This document shows, piece by piece, positions 22,253 to 34,551 of a stretch of 64,000 nucleotides of DNA (its first letter is position 1; each line of letters opens with the position of its first letter). Origin of the DNA: Corynespora cassiicola (Eukaryota; Ascomycota; Dothideomycetes; Pleosporales; Corynesporascaceae); assembly GCA_022059125.1 (NCBI GenBank), contig JAEUWY010000006.1, forward strand, positions 3,472,001-3,536,000, read 5' to 3'. The notes beneath the pieces are model-generated. The model saw only the letters and a program-made list of their open reading frames with translations. It was not told where the DNA came from and made no database searches. Both the position numbers and the translations under genes were made by a program.

Positions 22253-22739
22253 GGGCTGAGCGAGGATAGTTTGGCTTGACAAAACTTAAGTTAACCTGGA
22301 GTATGGAAAAATTTCCTGTACGACCTGCTCTTTACTGCGTCCTGCAGCTTCATAGATTACTGGACCTAAGTGTTACTCACGAGCAAGACCTCGATAATAA
22401 CGATCTTTGGGGCAAAAAAACATTTTACGAAAACGTTCTGGCTGCAAGCAAGTATGTTATGAATCATCCCCTTGTGATTGGGTAGCTTCGAGAGCGAATC
22501 TAACACATCTACCTTCGTTAAGCTCTATTGGTGGCATATGCGAGGTCTGCTGACTGAAATCAAAACGCATCGCACACGTTTGCTTTGGTCAGACGTCGAG
22601 CCTTGTGGAGTTTCTTTTTTTAAAAAAAAATGCCTCAATCGCCCACGAAGCTGAAAGGTAAACACTGGACTTCTTTCTGCCATCATAGTTCTATATTGAT
22701 ATCTTATGATACTATTCGAGAAGAGGAAGACCAATATTG
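22253..22739. other. Intergenic region
   Basis: 487 bases between the first FAD oxidase and the C2H2-type gene. No gene seen. A short poly-T/poly-A junction lies near 22613-22630. Confidence 0.45.
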
Positions 22740-24776
22740 ATGTTCTTTATGTCTCCGGAAGCCACTTGCACACTAGAAGACTGGAAGAAGAGTCTCCTAT
22801 CACGGCCGCAAAACCGAGATTTACAGGTTAAAGAACGTAAACATTGGAAAATAAATACATATGCAACCCATGGCTCTTCAAAAAGGCTACAGGTCCAATC
22901 TTGGAGTCCAAAGACGAGGCGGCACAAGATAAGATTGAAGAGACTTGGGGTTGTTCGATACGCCATTTTTATCGGAGTGCTTCTCAGACTTCTGGGATTC
23001 TCTAGGCTGCCACCACCCATCCAAAATAATAGAATCAATCCACAACCGAGCAATAATTCAAGTACTCAGTCGACGGTTGGGAAGAATAGTATTACTATCT
23101 TCTATGGAGGAATCGCTGACTCCAAGGTATCGGTTTTTTACAGAAACAAAACGAGTTATGAGCTGATATCTATGCAGGATATATTAATATTTCCCTTCCC
23201 TGCTTACAGACCGGAAAACATGGACTGTTATTTCGGCTTTCAAAAGAGAACCGAGGTTGGCCTTGACACATGTGGTGAAAACATCTGGTCTAACCAAAGC
23301 ATGAAGCTCTCTCATAAGAGCTTAGCGAACTCACCTGATTATGAAGGTATAAGGAAAATGGTAGACTCTGCTACAGTAGGGGTCACCCGTCGTACCATGG
23401 ATCTCCTTTTGGAAGATGTTGAAGGTCTGGCACTCTCCTCTTCCACCACCACCACCACCACCAATAGCTCCTATAGTGGATCAACGGACACATCTTTACA
23501 TACTTCAACATCTAGTAAAAATTCATCATCCCAAGACGCCAATTCCAAGCGATCAAGAGAATTCAAGCCTACTTCTGACGAAGGCGACATACATTCCGAA
23601 GATGAAGACGAAGACTATGGACGCAAGAGGCATCGAAGTGGAAAACCTGGAGATGACTCAATCAAAAGAAGGCTGAAGTGTCCGTACTATCAAAGGCAAC
23701 CAGAAAAGGAGATGAACAGCTCTTGTAAGGGAAAGGGATTTGCCGATATCGCAAAACTAAAGTAAGCATATGCGAACATCTGAATAGGGCTCCAAACCCT
23801 GACTAGACAACAGAGATCATCTGAAGCGCGTGCATCAAAGGCCACTTGAGTGTGCTCGATGTTGCTCCCAAATGAAGTCACAAGGCGCATACAACTCTCA
23901 TCTTCGACAAAAGCCTATCTGCGACATACGTGAGCGTCCAGCTGGTGACTATCGAATCGATGCAGAAAAGCTGAAAGGCATCAATTTCAATCGCGCACCA
24001 TTTTCAGATGCTAAGGATGCCGGTGAGAAATGGACAAAGCTTTATGAGATTCTATTCCCGAACGATGACGAAATACCCTCTCCTTGTATGTACTTTCAGG
24101 AAGGTCAAGTTGGGTGGCACACACTAAAAAATCTGCAGATGATGATAACAGCATCAGTTCTCGCTTCGAAAGGCTATTGATCCAAACTCTGGAGACTGAG
24201 CTTTTGACTCGCCTGGGGCCAATTCTGGGCAATGCCATAGAGGACATCCGTCAAGATCTGCCCTCAATCATTCGGAAATGCAAAGAAGAAGCTACAAACA
24301 GACCCAGCTTGGGAAGTTCAAAGCTCGTTCAGGTCCAGAAAAAGAGGAAATTGGGCGTATCGAGCTCCACAGTCGGTCTTGAAACTGATCCGCAAGCCAC
24401 CCCCGAAACGTCGACGAGTACTCCACCTCGTACTCCACCTCGTACTCTAGATTTTACTTTGTATGAATTGGAAGGAGAATTCAGGACAGAAAATCAGACC
24501 AGCTTATCGACTGCATATTCTATGTTGGCAAGCGCTGAACCAACTTCGAGTCCGAATGCAAACATAGAACGATTAGGGGGAGAGCCTAAACAGAATTCTG
24601 GAAAGATGAAGGAATCGACTGCAATGTATCCAGGATCTCAGCCTGGCATATGTTCGACTGAAGGCGAATCGGCCTTGACAGAATGTGCAGGCCCGGGGGC
24701 AGTTACGAATCCGTGTGGGGACAGACTGTTATATGAGCTGACGGATTTTGATCTGGATAGTTTCCTCAACGAGTAG
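22740..24776 (+). CDS. Fungal C2H2-type zinc-finger regulator (N-terminus uncertain)
   Basis: Exons 22740-23761, 23814-24085 and 24139-24776 give up to 643 residues. The reliable part starts near 23400: a Ser/Thr-rich linker, an acidic block, then a fungal C2H2-related region beginning RRLKCPYYQRQPEK and continuing HLKRVHQRPLECARC and YNSHLRQKPICDIRE. That is followed by EKWTKLYEILFPNDDEIPSPY, a signature of a fungal family that often carries NACHT or other partners. Splicing at both introns restores this consensus exactly. A 12-base tandem duplication at 24421-24444 encodes TPPRTPPR. The C-terminus is acidic (YELTDFDLDSFLNE), as in activation domains. The first 200 codons do not resemble a domain, and two other frames look more protein-like there, so the start or integrity of the gene is in doubt. 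It is likely a nuclear regulator. Confidence 0.6.
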
Positions 24777-26965
24777 ATTTCAAGAGTGTAATGGCAAAGA
24801 AAGACATGGCAACTTATTTTTGACTCATTTCTGCTACCGACCGTAAACGAAGATCAATCACACCGTAACACACAGAGTGCACCTGTAGCAGAGGATCAGT
24901 TTGTATATGGAAAAATACTGATCGGGTCTATCAGGGGATTCCCGTCTCAGTCGAGTGAGCATGGACGAAGCTCAACGCTGGAAAAATCCAACTTGAAACT
25001 TGGTACGCGACAGGCAAAATCGCTATGACGTTGAAGTTCCAATCACGACAGCTGTCGCGCGAACAGACACAATGGCACGTTTGCTGATCTCGATGCCCCC
25101 TCCGCGTGACCAATGCGCACGCCTCGCCCCAGCTTCTGGCGATGAGCCCGCCATAGCCGAATTCACCGCGATCGCAGCCCACGGGACGGCCCCTTCTCGG
25201 CTACAAAAGCTTTGCCCGGATCTGCTATCGATATGCTAGGCGCACATCCTGGAACATGCTATAGGTGTAGTTTGAAGCGTGTGCGAACGCGCACAGCGCT
25301 TGGTGAGGCTGGCCTGAGCTTAGCAAATGCTTAGGATTCTGTGCATGTTCGGCGGGTGTAGTGGGGGACGGCCGATGCAACGGCATGTTGGTGTCGTCGG
25401 CAGAATCCGGTCTTCGCATTCAGCACCGAAAGTGTATACAGAGAAATGAGGGTCGAGTCCAAGGTTCAGAGAAGTCCGATCGCGGCAGATTTGTGCTAAG
25501 CATTTTGGAGATAAGGAGCGATTGTGCTCGGATCGGGTGCCAGTGCACAGCACCCGTAGCATATATTCTCGTGTAGCGACGGGATCTCGATATTGGCCGT
25601 GCGGTTTGGGGTTAAGATCACCGTTCCAGGTCATGTTCTGCGTCTGAGGATGCACACGGTCCGGCGGTGAGAATGTACAGCTTCGGATCCGTACCGAGGA
25701 GATGCAGTTGAAAACGGACAGGGCTTCAAAAACCAAGTCGAAATCGATTTCCGGCAGGAAACATGTTGGACCTCACGGTCACGGAGCGGGGAGATTACGT
25801 GCAGTAGGGTAGCTGATGGGAAGATCTAGGATGCGCTAAACTCCTTTTGGAACTTGGGCGTTGCGACTTGGAAAGCCACTTGGGAATTTCCGAAGGCGCC
25901 AGTGATTCCATCGCGGCTCCATGGGATGCCTCGCTCTGCTTAGAATCGTCAGAACTTGCAGTAACTTGCCCTAGTTTGATCCATCAAGTCTCCATGGTTG
26001 TACCGCAGCCATCGAGGATTTCGTGGCTGTGTAGCCATCCTGTAAACGGCCGTAGGCTGACATGCCGTGCCACCCCCCAGATTACCCCCCGTAACTGTTA
26101 GATGAAGACGGACGGCCCCTCTCTCAAAATACTCGCCTAGGAAAGTATAATCAGACCCTTGCCCCGTTCGCCTTGTCATGGCATCCACACAATAGCGGGT
26201 TGGTGCGAGCTGGCCGAGGGCCAGAAGTGCTGTGCACACTACATAATTCTTTGAGTGCATTGGGGGCGCACCTAAGTTCAATGTGTGGGGAAACCTGGCT
26301 TCCACACATAACTGTACGGCGTAAAGAGCAATCAAGTCGTTAAAAAGCAATCGCAGCATGGCACCATGTTCAGGCTCAGCTTCGACTATTTCTGGAAACC
26401 AATGCATGCATGCCGAGGTATGGGCGGCCCACCGAGAACCTGGATCAAGAAGAATACGAGGGCCACGCAGCCACGGCCGCAGGGCAATTGCGGCACAATG
26501 TCAGCGTTTGAGGCGAGGAGAGAGGGTGGAGCATCCTCCTGACACTTCAAGGGGTCGCCAAGAAAGGGGATCAGCGCACCTTAGCTCGGACCAGTTCGTA
26601 TGTTCAAGTGGGATCTGCAGTAGTCCCCCGGGACCTAGAAGCTTACCTCTACACTACGCTGGAAAAGGTGATGCTTATTCCACTTTACCTCGTGGCGGAC
26701 CATGCTCCGGCGCCCTCGCTAGTGTAGGGCCCTGTCCCTTTGGTCCAACCAAGTCCGAAGTATCGGCTCCCCGCCCTGCAGTCGCAACAGTACCAACTCC
26801 GCATGTTCGTGAGAATAATTCCCCTTTTTGAGTGATAGGATCAGGGGTGGTCATTGTGTATATAATCCCTTGATTCGCCAATGTAGCAGGGGGCAGTAGG
26901 ATCCAGTGCTCGTTTCCATTCGTTCTTGCCACCCTCGGCCTCGTCCATAACAGAGTATCGTCAAG
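24777..26965. other. Long gene-free gap inside the accessory island
   Basis: About 2.2 kb with frames on both strands but none with a family signature, a plausible splice structure or a fungal start context. The longest (minus strand, 25949-26407) has unstructured composition. I found no transposon ends or repeats by eye. The last 150 bases should hold the promoter of the second FAD oxidase. Confidence 0.4.
26859..26866 (+). promoter_or_regulatory. Candidate TATA box of the second FAD oxidase
   Basis: TATATAAT lies 107 bases upstream of the ATG at 26966, a sensible distance for a fungal core promoter. The motif is short, so this is only a candidate. Confidence 0.3.
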
Positions 26966-28549
26966 ATGCGTTTCTCTTCTTCATATCTCTTTGGCTGTGC
27001 CCTGCTGGGCATTGCTGCGGCCGCAGAGAACACGACGGCAACCTGCGAAGCCCTCAGTGCTGCCTTGCCAAACGACCTCTTCTACCCCGAGAGCGACACA
27101 TACAACGCTTCAATCACTGCATTCCCCTTCCTCCAGCTTCGTCTTCACCCTACCTGTGTATTCCGTCCCAAATCCGCCCAGGATGTGTCAAAAGCTGTCA
27201 ACATCTTGCGTGATAGTGGCTGCACGAAGTTCGCTGTCAAGGGTGGAGGCCATAACGCAAACGTTGGCTGGGCGAACATCGAAGATGGTGTTACAATCGA
27301 CATGACTTCTTTGAATGCCGTCGATGTGGTCGACAACAATGTGGCAAGAGTAGGAGGAGGCGCTATCTGGCAAAACGTGTACGATGTGGTGGAACAACGC
27401 AACCTCTCTGTCCTTGGTGGCCGGATCGGTGTAGTGGGCGTACCTGGATTTACTACTGGAGGTGAGTACATGCCACATGAATATCAAAAAATGCTCCAGA
27501 CGATTAATATCATTCAGGCGGCGTTTCGTTCCATTCTCCCGAAAGGGGCTGGTCGTGCGATTCAGTGGTCAACTTCCAGATTGTTCTCGCAACTGGAGAG
27601 ATCGTGAACGCGAACAAGACCTCCCGACCAGACCTTTGGGCTGCTCTCAAAGGTGGTCAGAGCAACTTTGGTATCATTACTCGTTTTGATATCCAGGCTT
27701 TCGAAGCGGGCCCTATGTGGGGTGGCAGGATCGCATATGCGCCTGAAGCCGATACTGCTCTGATTCAGGGATTCACTGATTTCAAACTTGATCAGTATGA
27801 CCCTTATGCGGCAGGTTGGGTTACCAACCGCTACAACGCCACCTCAAAGCAGTACACTCCTACTAGTATCTTGTGGTACACAAAGGCCGACGCTGCCCCC
27901 GGAAAACTTGGCCACATCACCAATGTTGGTCCCAAGACCTTTAATGGTATGACCGTGGGTGGTGCTGCAGCATTTGCGAGAAACGCATCCATGGTGGTCA
28001 AAGGAGCACCTATGAAGTAAGTCGATATGGGATTCTTGCAACGTTCCTCATGCTAATTTCCTCAGCACTATCTGGGCAACCACTACATTCCACATTTCAA
28101 AGACCATCGTTCATGATATCCACAATCTCTGGAAGAGCCTTATCCCCAAGGTTACCGAGACATACGCATATGCCAATGTTGCGTCGGAATTGACATTCCA
28201 GTCTCTGGCTCCTCCACCCAAAAAGGATGCCCCCAACAGCTTGGGCTTCAGTTCCACCTCGACGCCGCAGAAGGACCTGGTATTTTTGCAAATCATCTTC
28301 TACTTCAAGGATGCTGGTGCGAGCGAAGGATTGAACAACGCCCTGAAAGACTTTGTCAAGCTTTTCGAGGAACTCGCAATCAAGGAGGGAGTGCACAACG
28401 ATTGGATCTACACCAACTTTGCGGCATGGTTCCAGAAACCCCTGGAGGCATATGGAAGGCAGTCATACTCGCAACTGAAGAGGGTTTCGAGGAAGTACGA
28501 CCCGAGGGGTTTCTACCAGAAGCAGCTGGTTGGAGGCTTCAAGCTCTGA
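26966..28549 (+). CDS. Secreted FAD-linked oxidase, berberine-bridge-enzyme type (copy 2)
   Basis: Exons 26966-27461, 27518-28016 and 28066-28549 give 492 residues, the usual length of secreted fungal members. A clear signal peptide ends near residue 20 (ALLGIAAAA followed by ENTTAT). The FAD domain carries FAVKGGGH with His96 as the expected covalent flavin link. It continues [16 protein letters not shown] (restored across intron 1) and [15 protein letters not shown]. The C-terminal BBE motif is [15 protein letters not shown] followed by [18 protein letters not shown]. Several N-glycosylation sites fit secretion. The reaction is oxidation of a sugar alcohol or of a small aromatic or amine-derived metabolite using oxygen; the substrate cannot be read. 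It is clearly diverged from copy 1, which lies 4.7 kb upstream on the same strand. Confidence 0.9.
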
Positions 28550-29467
28550 GCTGAAGAAGATTTGAGAACTATATACCACCATGACTATACGTCCTGCTAA
28601 TTTTAATGAACCATGAATAATGGAAGGTTGGAATGAACGCTCTGACGAAGCGAATAAATTCCCGATATACCCAAGAAGCCTGCCGTTCTCTGAGTCGCAT
28701 GTGTTCGCAAAGCTTTAACATCGTATTTTTTGTAAGTTGCAATTACTTGCTGCCAATGTTTTAGCTGGGGATTTTGCGAAAATGTTCCTCCTGTGCATAA
28801 TGACGTGACACGGAGGATTTAGTTTCCAAGACATGCTGTAAGCGATGTGAGTCCGGGCAGTTTATTCCCGACGCCACACGAGAGACATGCTGACCTGGTG
28901 ACTTGGACCTGAAACCATCTCGTGATTTTGTTCCGCCTCCCCTGCAGTTTTGCGAGGCTTCTCAACGTCGATTCACAGAACTGACCTGATTGTGGTGATC
29001 GGCGGACGTCAGCGCTTGCAAAACTCCGATGCCGATACCATGGCGCGCCCTTCTACGACGTGCATAAGGTTCTGCTGGAAGAATTGACAGATTGGTAACT
29101 CGGGTCTCGTCTTGGGCCAGTGCGGGGTAATGCTATACGAGAGCATTTCCGACAGTAGCCGTTTTAGGTAATTCGGTAAATCCTGCTGCAAAAGAAACTG
29201 TCCCACCACGCCTGAGACCATTTTTTTCCACAGCTCAAGCTCCATGGGAAGCAATTAGCGAGGGGTGGAAGGATCCCACTATTACGGTGTTAGGGAGCAA
29301 AGGCTGCGCTACATGGAGGAGTCATCACAAGCCCAGGGAACACGAATAGAAAACCCCTGCCTGGAAACAAGTCCACACTGAAAACTGACTTAACCTGCAA
29401 CTACTTTCGCGAATTTAATCTTTTCAAATACATGCAATAAAAGCGTCGGGAAAAACCCAAAGTCACC
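28550..29467. other. Intergenic region
   Basis: About 920 bases between the second FAD oxidase and the NmrA-like gene. No gene seen; a minus-strand frame at 29009-29254 has no family resemblance. Confidence 0.45.
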
Positions 29468-30545
29468 ATGGTTGCAATTGCTGTCGCAGGAGGCACTGGA
29501 CCTGTTGGGCAATCCATTGTGGATGGCCTAGTGGAATACGGACACGAGGTCTATGTTTTTTCTCGTAGCGTAAGACGCCCCTTGCAGCGATGCAAAACAA
29601 AATTGAATGCTGAGGTTGTGATTAAAATCAGGACCGCGGTTCGCAAAAAGGAATTCGATACCTCCGCGCAGAATACGAAGACATTGATGCTACGAGCAAG
29701 TCGCTGGAGCAGGCAAAGGTGGCCACCGTCATATGCGCGATTGGAGTAGCCACGCCGGAGACGAATCAAGCTCAGCTCAACCTGATACGAGCAGCTAGCA
29801 AGACCAAATCTATTGGCAGATTTGTGATCAGCAGCTTTGACATGCTGCAAAGAAAAGAGTATGATCAAAAACGGTTTTTTGAGGTGGCCCGGCTCACAGT
29901 TTCCAGAAACTCCGATATCAGCCCCCTGGCCAAGTATACACATGAAGCAATCGATCTTTTGGAGACCACAGAGCTCGAGTATACCCGTGTAGCCAACGGC
30001 TGGTTCTTGGACTATTATGGCATGCCCTATTGGAAATCGTATCTCCACCCGTGGATCAATGTCCTGAGCATGGAAAAGAAATGGGCGGCTATTCCAGGTG
30101 ATGGATCCGCTCGAGCCCACTTTGTCACCACCCAGGATATGGGCAGATTTGTCGCTCACTTGATGGATCTGGACAAATGGCCCAAAATCAGCTCCATCGT
30201 TGGCGAGGAGCTGACAATGGACCATCTGGTAGAGCTTGCGGAAAAAGCAAGGGGTAGGATTTCTATTCAAAAATTTCCGAGCACTTGCATTAACTGGCCC
30301 CAGGATCAAAGTTTCGAGTGGAACACGATAGCTTGGAGAAGCTCAAGTCCGGCAAGATATCTTTCATATCTGAATTTCCCCCTGCTGGCTTTGGGGACGG
30401 GGATGAGGCTTTCTATGCCATGATCCATTACCAAGTGGGTCTTGGAGGCTGTTTGGTGCCTACTGAGGAAACACTGAATGAGAAATTTCCGCATCTGAAG
30501 ACAACTTCAGCTGCAGAGGTCATGGAGAGTTGGAAAGGAAGATGA
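29468..30545 (+). CDS. NmrA-like / isoflavone-reductase-like NAD(P)-binding protein
   Basis: Exons 29468-29569, 29632-30253 and 30304-30545 give 321 residues. The N-terminus has the Rossmann dinucleotide-binding motif AGGTGPVG (residues 7-14). The next blocks, YLRAEYEDIDATSKSLE, TVICAIGVATPE and RFVISSFD, are characteristic of the NmrA/isoflavone reductase branch of atypical short-chain dehydrogenases. The end, EHDSLEKLKSGKISF followed by MIHYQVGLGGCLVP, also fits fungal members. Both introns (62 and 50 nt, GT-AG) are needed to keep the protein in frame. Members either reduce aromatic metabolites with NADPH or act as redox-sensing regulators. Position within a set of oxidases favours an enzymatic role here, which is inference. 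No targeting signal is visible. Confidence 0.85.
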
Positions 30546-31343
30546 TCCGTACAGTGTAGGATCAGAGCAACGCACATGGAATATGCGTTATCTATTGGCT
30601 GCCACTTGGCCCCCGGGAATACTCTTCAGGGATTCAAAGTTGTCATGATATCTCCCTCAATATGAGACCGGTCCCGAAAAAATGTGTCTTAATGCCGTAA
30701 AAGAAATTACTCAATTGTGAAATATTGATCATAGCTGTGCCACACTTGGGCTCGAGCACCTCCGTCGGGAAGAAGACGCATGGGTTTGGCACAGAGTCAG
30801 TTGAAGGAAGCCGCCATGACAAGGCGTACAGCGTGTCAAGCCTGAAATTCAGTCAGCTGCTTCGTGGCTGCGCTGAACGGCTGCGCTGAACGGCCCCGCC
30901 GCCCGCCGGTGCAAATTGAGAGGCGGCTGATGCGTTGGGCAAAAGTGCCAATGTGGTTAGTTCACCGGCGGAGCTGAACAAATTTCCCGTTCGAATGAGG
31001 TTAGTGTTGCCGACATGGCGCCGACGGCTCCAGCTTCTCGGTCCTGCTGCCCTAGGCGTTTCGCGACCGTCCCTCCAACTCGAGCTGGGCGACTTGTAAA
31101 CCAGATACTCAGGATGTCGCTGTGGAGCATCCAAGCGTATACTGATTACATGACTGAAATGCCCCCTTGGGTAATTTGTTCCACCTCCATGCCAGGGAAA
31201 TGCCTCGTGTCGGGCAATGCGCCGACTGGGAGCAAAAGAGACAGTATAACTTTCTGTTCAAGTTCGATGGAACGCATGATGAATACAGGCAGTTGTAGGC
31301 GTACATTGCAACTCTTTTCGTCTCTGTCAAATCTTCTATCAAG
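30546..31343. other. Intergenic region
   Basis: About 800 bases between the NmrA-like gene and the copper amine oxidase. A GC-rich patch occurs near 30860-30975. No gene seen; it should contain the amine oxidase promoter. Confidence 0.45.
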
Positions 31344-33388
31344 ATGACTGTTGCTTTCATTGCCCACCCTCTCGACCCAATTACGCCGCCCGAGATTTCT
31401 GCAGCGGTCCACATCCTTCGACTGGGAGTATCTCCGGCTTCTATCCGCCTGAAAGTGGTAGACTTGCTCGAAAGTCCCAAGTCCAATGTTCTTTCATGGA
31501 TCAGCGATGACACCGTAGTGATCGAACGGAAGGCCAAGATTTACTATCATGTTCTAGGATCGCCATCTCTGTGGAAAGCCATCGTGAATATCACGGGCAG
31601 TACCCTGGAAATAGCAGAAGAGCTCCCAGACGCTCAAGGACCCGTCGACTATTGGGAGTGGGAACGTGTTCACGATGCATGCAACTCTCATCCCGAAGTA
31701 CTGGCAGAGATAGCCAAGCTCAAGCTTCCTCCCAACGCCAAAGTCATCAACGACCCATGGGCATACGGAACAGACAACGCCCAAGAGCGTCGCCGTCTGT
31801 TCCAATGTTACATGTACATTGTGTTGAGCGAGGATCCAGAAGCCAACCATTACTCGTTGCCGGCACCCTTCTCTCCAGTCTTCGATGCTCACACTCTCGA
31901 ACTGTGTTGGATTGATCGGTTGCCACTTGGATTAGGTGCGGAGGCCGAGGAGACGCAACCCTGGAACCCTGTCAAGCCAGTTGAGTATTCTGCTGGAATC
32001 CTAGGTAAAGACTTTTTCAGAAAGGACCTCAAACCACTACGCATTTCCCAGCCCCAGGGGCCTTCCTTTACTGTCACTGGCCAGTGCGTCAGTTGGCAAA
32101 AATGGAAGTTCCATCTAGGTTGGAATCTCCGTGAAGGGCCAGTTTTGAACAACGTTAGCTACGACGGTAGATCCCTATTCTACCGAGTGTCCATGAGCGA
32201 GATGACTGTCCCATATGGAGATCCTAGGAGCCCTTACCATCGCAAGCAGGCATTCGATCTCGGCGACTCGGGTTTTGGATTGACTTCGAACACCTTGTCT
32301 CTTGGATGCGATTGCCTAGGCCATATTCGCTATTTCGACGGCTGGAGGTGTTCCTCAGACGGGCAGCCTGTCCTCATGAAAAACGTTGTCTGCATGCACG
32401 AAGTAGACCAGGGGATCGGCTGGAAGCATACCAACTTTCGAAATGGCCAGGCATCTATCGTGCGCGACCGTCAACTACTCATCCAATGCACGGCAACCGT
32501 CGCAAATTACGAGTACATACTGGCCTTTGTCCTAGACCAAGCTGCAAATCTCCATGTAGAGGTCAAAGCAACAGGGATAGTTTCCACAATGCCATCAAAT
32601 ATCGATGTCCATCATCCGTGGGGTACGACCGTGGCCCCCGGGGTCCTGGCAGCGAATCATCAGCATCTTTTCAATGTGCGAGTGGATCCTGCCCTTGATG
32701 GGCAACACAATAGTGTCGTCTATGAGGACTGCGTCCCTATCGGAGGTTCCGACAAGACCCTTGATCCGTTTGGCTGTGCGTTTCGGACTGACACTACAAC
32801 GATTACCCAACCCGGCGGCTATGACCTAGACCTGACGAAATCGCGCGTCTACAAGATCATCAACCCTTCTCGGATGAACCGGATATCGGGGAAGCCAGTG
32901 GGCTACAAACTCCACGCTATGGCTTCCCAGATGTTGATGATGGGCCCCTCAACTTTTAACTATAAGCGTGGTGTCTTCGCGTCAAAACCCATCTGGATTA
33001 CCAAATACCGGGACGACGAGCTATATGCTGCAGGCGAGTTCACAAACCAGAGTCGCGAAGATACTGGCTTGGCGATCTGGAGCGAGAGAAAGGAGAGTGT
33101 CGATAACGAGGACGTCGTGCTTTGGCATACCTTTGGCCTAACCCATGTCACTCGCCCAGAAGGTAAGAGGTCATCGCATGCAAATGCGCTTTTTGTTAGT
33201 TTATTTTCTCTGATCTGCGATTAGATTTCCCCGTCATGCCAGCAGAAAAGATGACGATATCACTGAAGCCGACAAGTTTCTTTGAGACGAATCCTTCCAA
33301 CGACGTTCCAAGATCAAATCAAAATGATAATAGATCCACGGAAGTCCAGGATCAAGGCATCTCTGCCGACGTCAAACCCCACATTTGA
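31344..33388 (+). CDS. Copper amine oxidase (topaquinone-dependent)
   Basis: Exons 31344-33162 and 33225-33388 (62-nt GT-AG intron) give 660 residues, normal for fungal peroxisomal or cytosolic copper amine oxidases. It converts a primary amine to the aldehyde with release of ammonia and hydrogen peroxide. All catalytic parts are visible: the TPQ precursor Tyr389 in TVANYEY, catalytic base Asp305 in AFDLGDSGFG, and copper ligands His439 and His441 in ANHQHLF. The third ligand is His601 in LTHVTRPEDFPVMP, whose second half is supplied by exon 2, which confirms the splice. N-terminal N2 and N3 domains precede the catalytic domain. No signal peptide and no SKL-type peroxisomal tail are seen (it ends KPHI). 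It lies convergent with the next gene, 240 bases away. Confidence 0.95.
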
Positions 33389-33628
33389 TAGCAATCAGTT
33401 TAAAATCAAGCATAGCATCAATAAGTTATTTTTGACTGGCCTTTGATATATTGATCTTGCTACTCCAGAGCTATAATTTCCAGCGTGAGCGTTCATTGTG
33501 CAGTAAAATAGTCGAACAGAGTCGCCATCCCAATTATTAGCTGCTGCCCACTGAACAAAAGCACTGCTCTCCAAGATTTACCGACCAAGTCTATTATCTA
33601 TATGATCGTGAGGTATATAACCCATCAA

Positions 33629-34551
33629 CTAGAAATAAAGAAGACCGCCACAGGCGCTGATTACACTGCCAGTAACCCATCTACTCTCCTCGCTAGCCAA
33701 AAACCCAACAATAGGTGCAATATCCCTCACCTCGCCAATTCTAGCCTCGGCAGGAGTCGAATCGATCAAAGGCTTCAAGTCATTAATGAATTCCGGCGTA
33801 CTCGCATAGTACATATCGGTAGCGACTGGCCCAGGATTCACACAGTTGACGGTAATCCCCTTGGACTGGCCCAACTCAGTTGCCCAAACACGCGCAAAAG
33901 ATTCGTTCGCCGCTTTCGAAGCTGCATAGACCGTCTGTTGCGCCACGCCCATTCGTGCCGAACAAGAGCTGATGAGAATGATCCGGCCTCCGCGCGGCAT
34001 GTGCGGGGTGACCTTTTGCGTAAGAAAAATAGGTGCTGCAAATCGATTAACCTCCGACGGAACCCTGATTGGGTATTCTTCTTACATTTGATGTTCACAT
34101 CCGTCTGTACCTCGTAAAACTTCTCGGTAACGTCTTCCAAGTAGCAGTCATCGCCGTTCCCAGCGTTGTGCACGAGAATATCGATGGCACCGCCAAAATC
34201 CAGAGCCGCTTTGACCAATGCTTCCTGTCCCCCGCTTGTAACTGCATCGGCCCATACGATGGCTGTGCGGGCTCCGGATCCACAGTTTTTGATCGCATTT
34301 GCGACTTCGTCAGCTGCGTATTTGCTTGTTGGTGATATGTGGTTGACGACGACGTTTGCGCCACGACGGCCGAGTTCAATCGCAATGCCTGCGCCAATCC
34401 CTCTGCAGAGTTATTTCTTAGACAAATTTTGAGTGCTGTATACGAGGAGCACTTACCTTGATGAGCCAGTTACGATTGCTGTTTTACCTTCAAGATCGTA
34501 GACTTTACGAGGCTGAGTTTCAAAAGATTTGGTGGCACCGTTGGAAGGCAT
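33629..34551 (-). CDS. Short-chain dehydrogenase/reductase
   Basis: Three exons in transcript order, 34551-34457, 34402-34086 and 34035-33629, give 272 residues. The cofactor motif TGSSRGIG (residues 28-35) is restored across the first intron. HNAG follows at 110-113, catalytic Ser is in LISSCSAR, and the YxxxK pair is Tyr174/Lys178 in YAASK. The C-terminus ends with VTGSVISACGGLLYF, close to the classical SDR ending. It is an NAD(P)-dependent alcohol or ketone oxidoreductase with a one-domain Rossmann fold, probably cytosolic. Fungal homologues of this type are versicolorin-reductase or 3-oxoacyl-reductase-like. Substrate is unknown, but its neighbours make an aldehyde or ketone from the amine oxidase a reasonable guess. 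Confidence 0.9.

Noticed and set aside
25949..26407. A 152-codon minus-strand frame in the island gap
   Set aside because: No domain signature, no convincing start or splice context, and composition like random sequence; not supportable as a gene.
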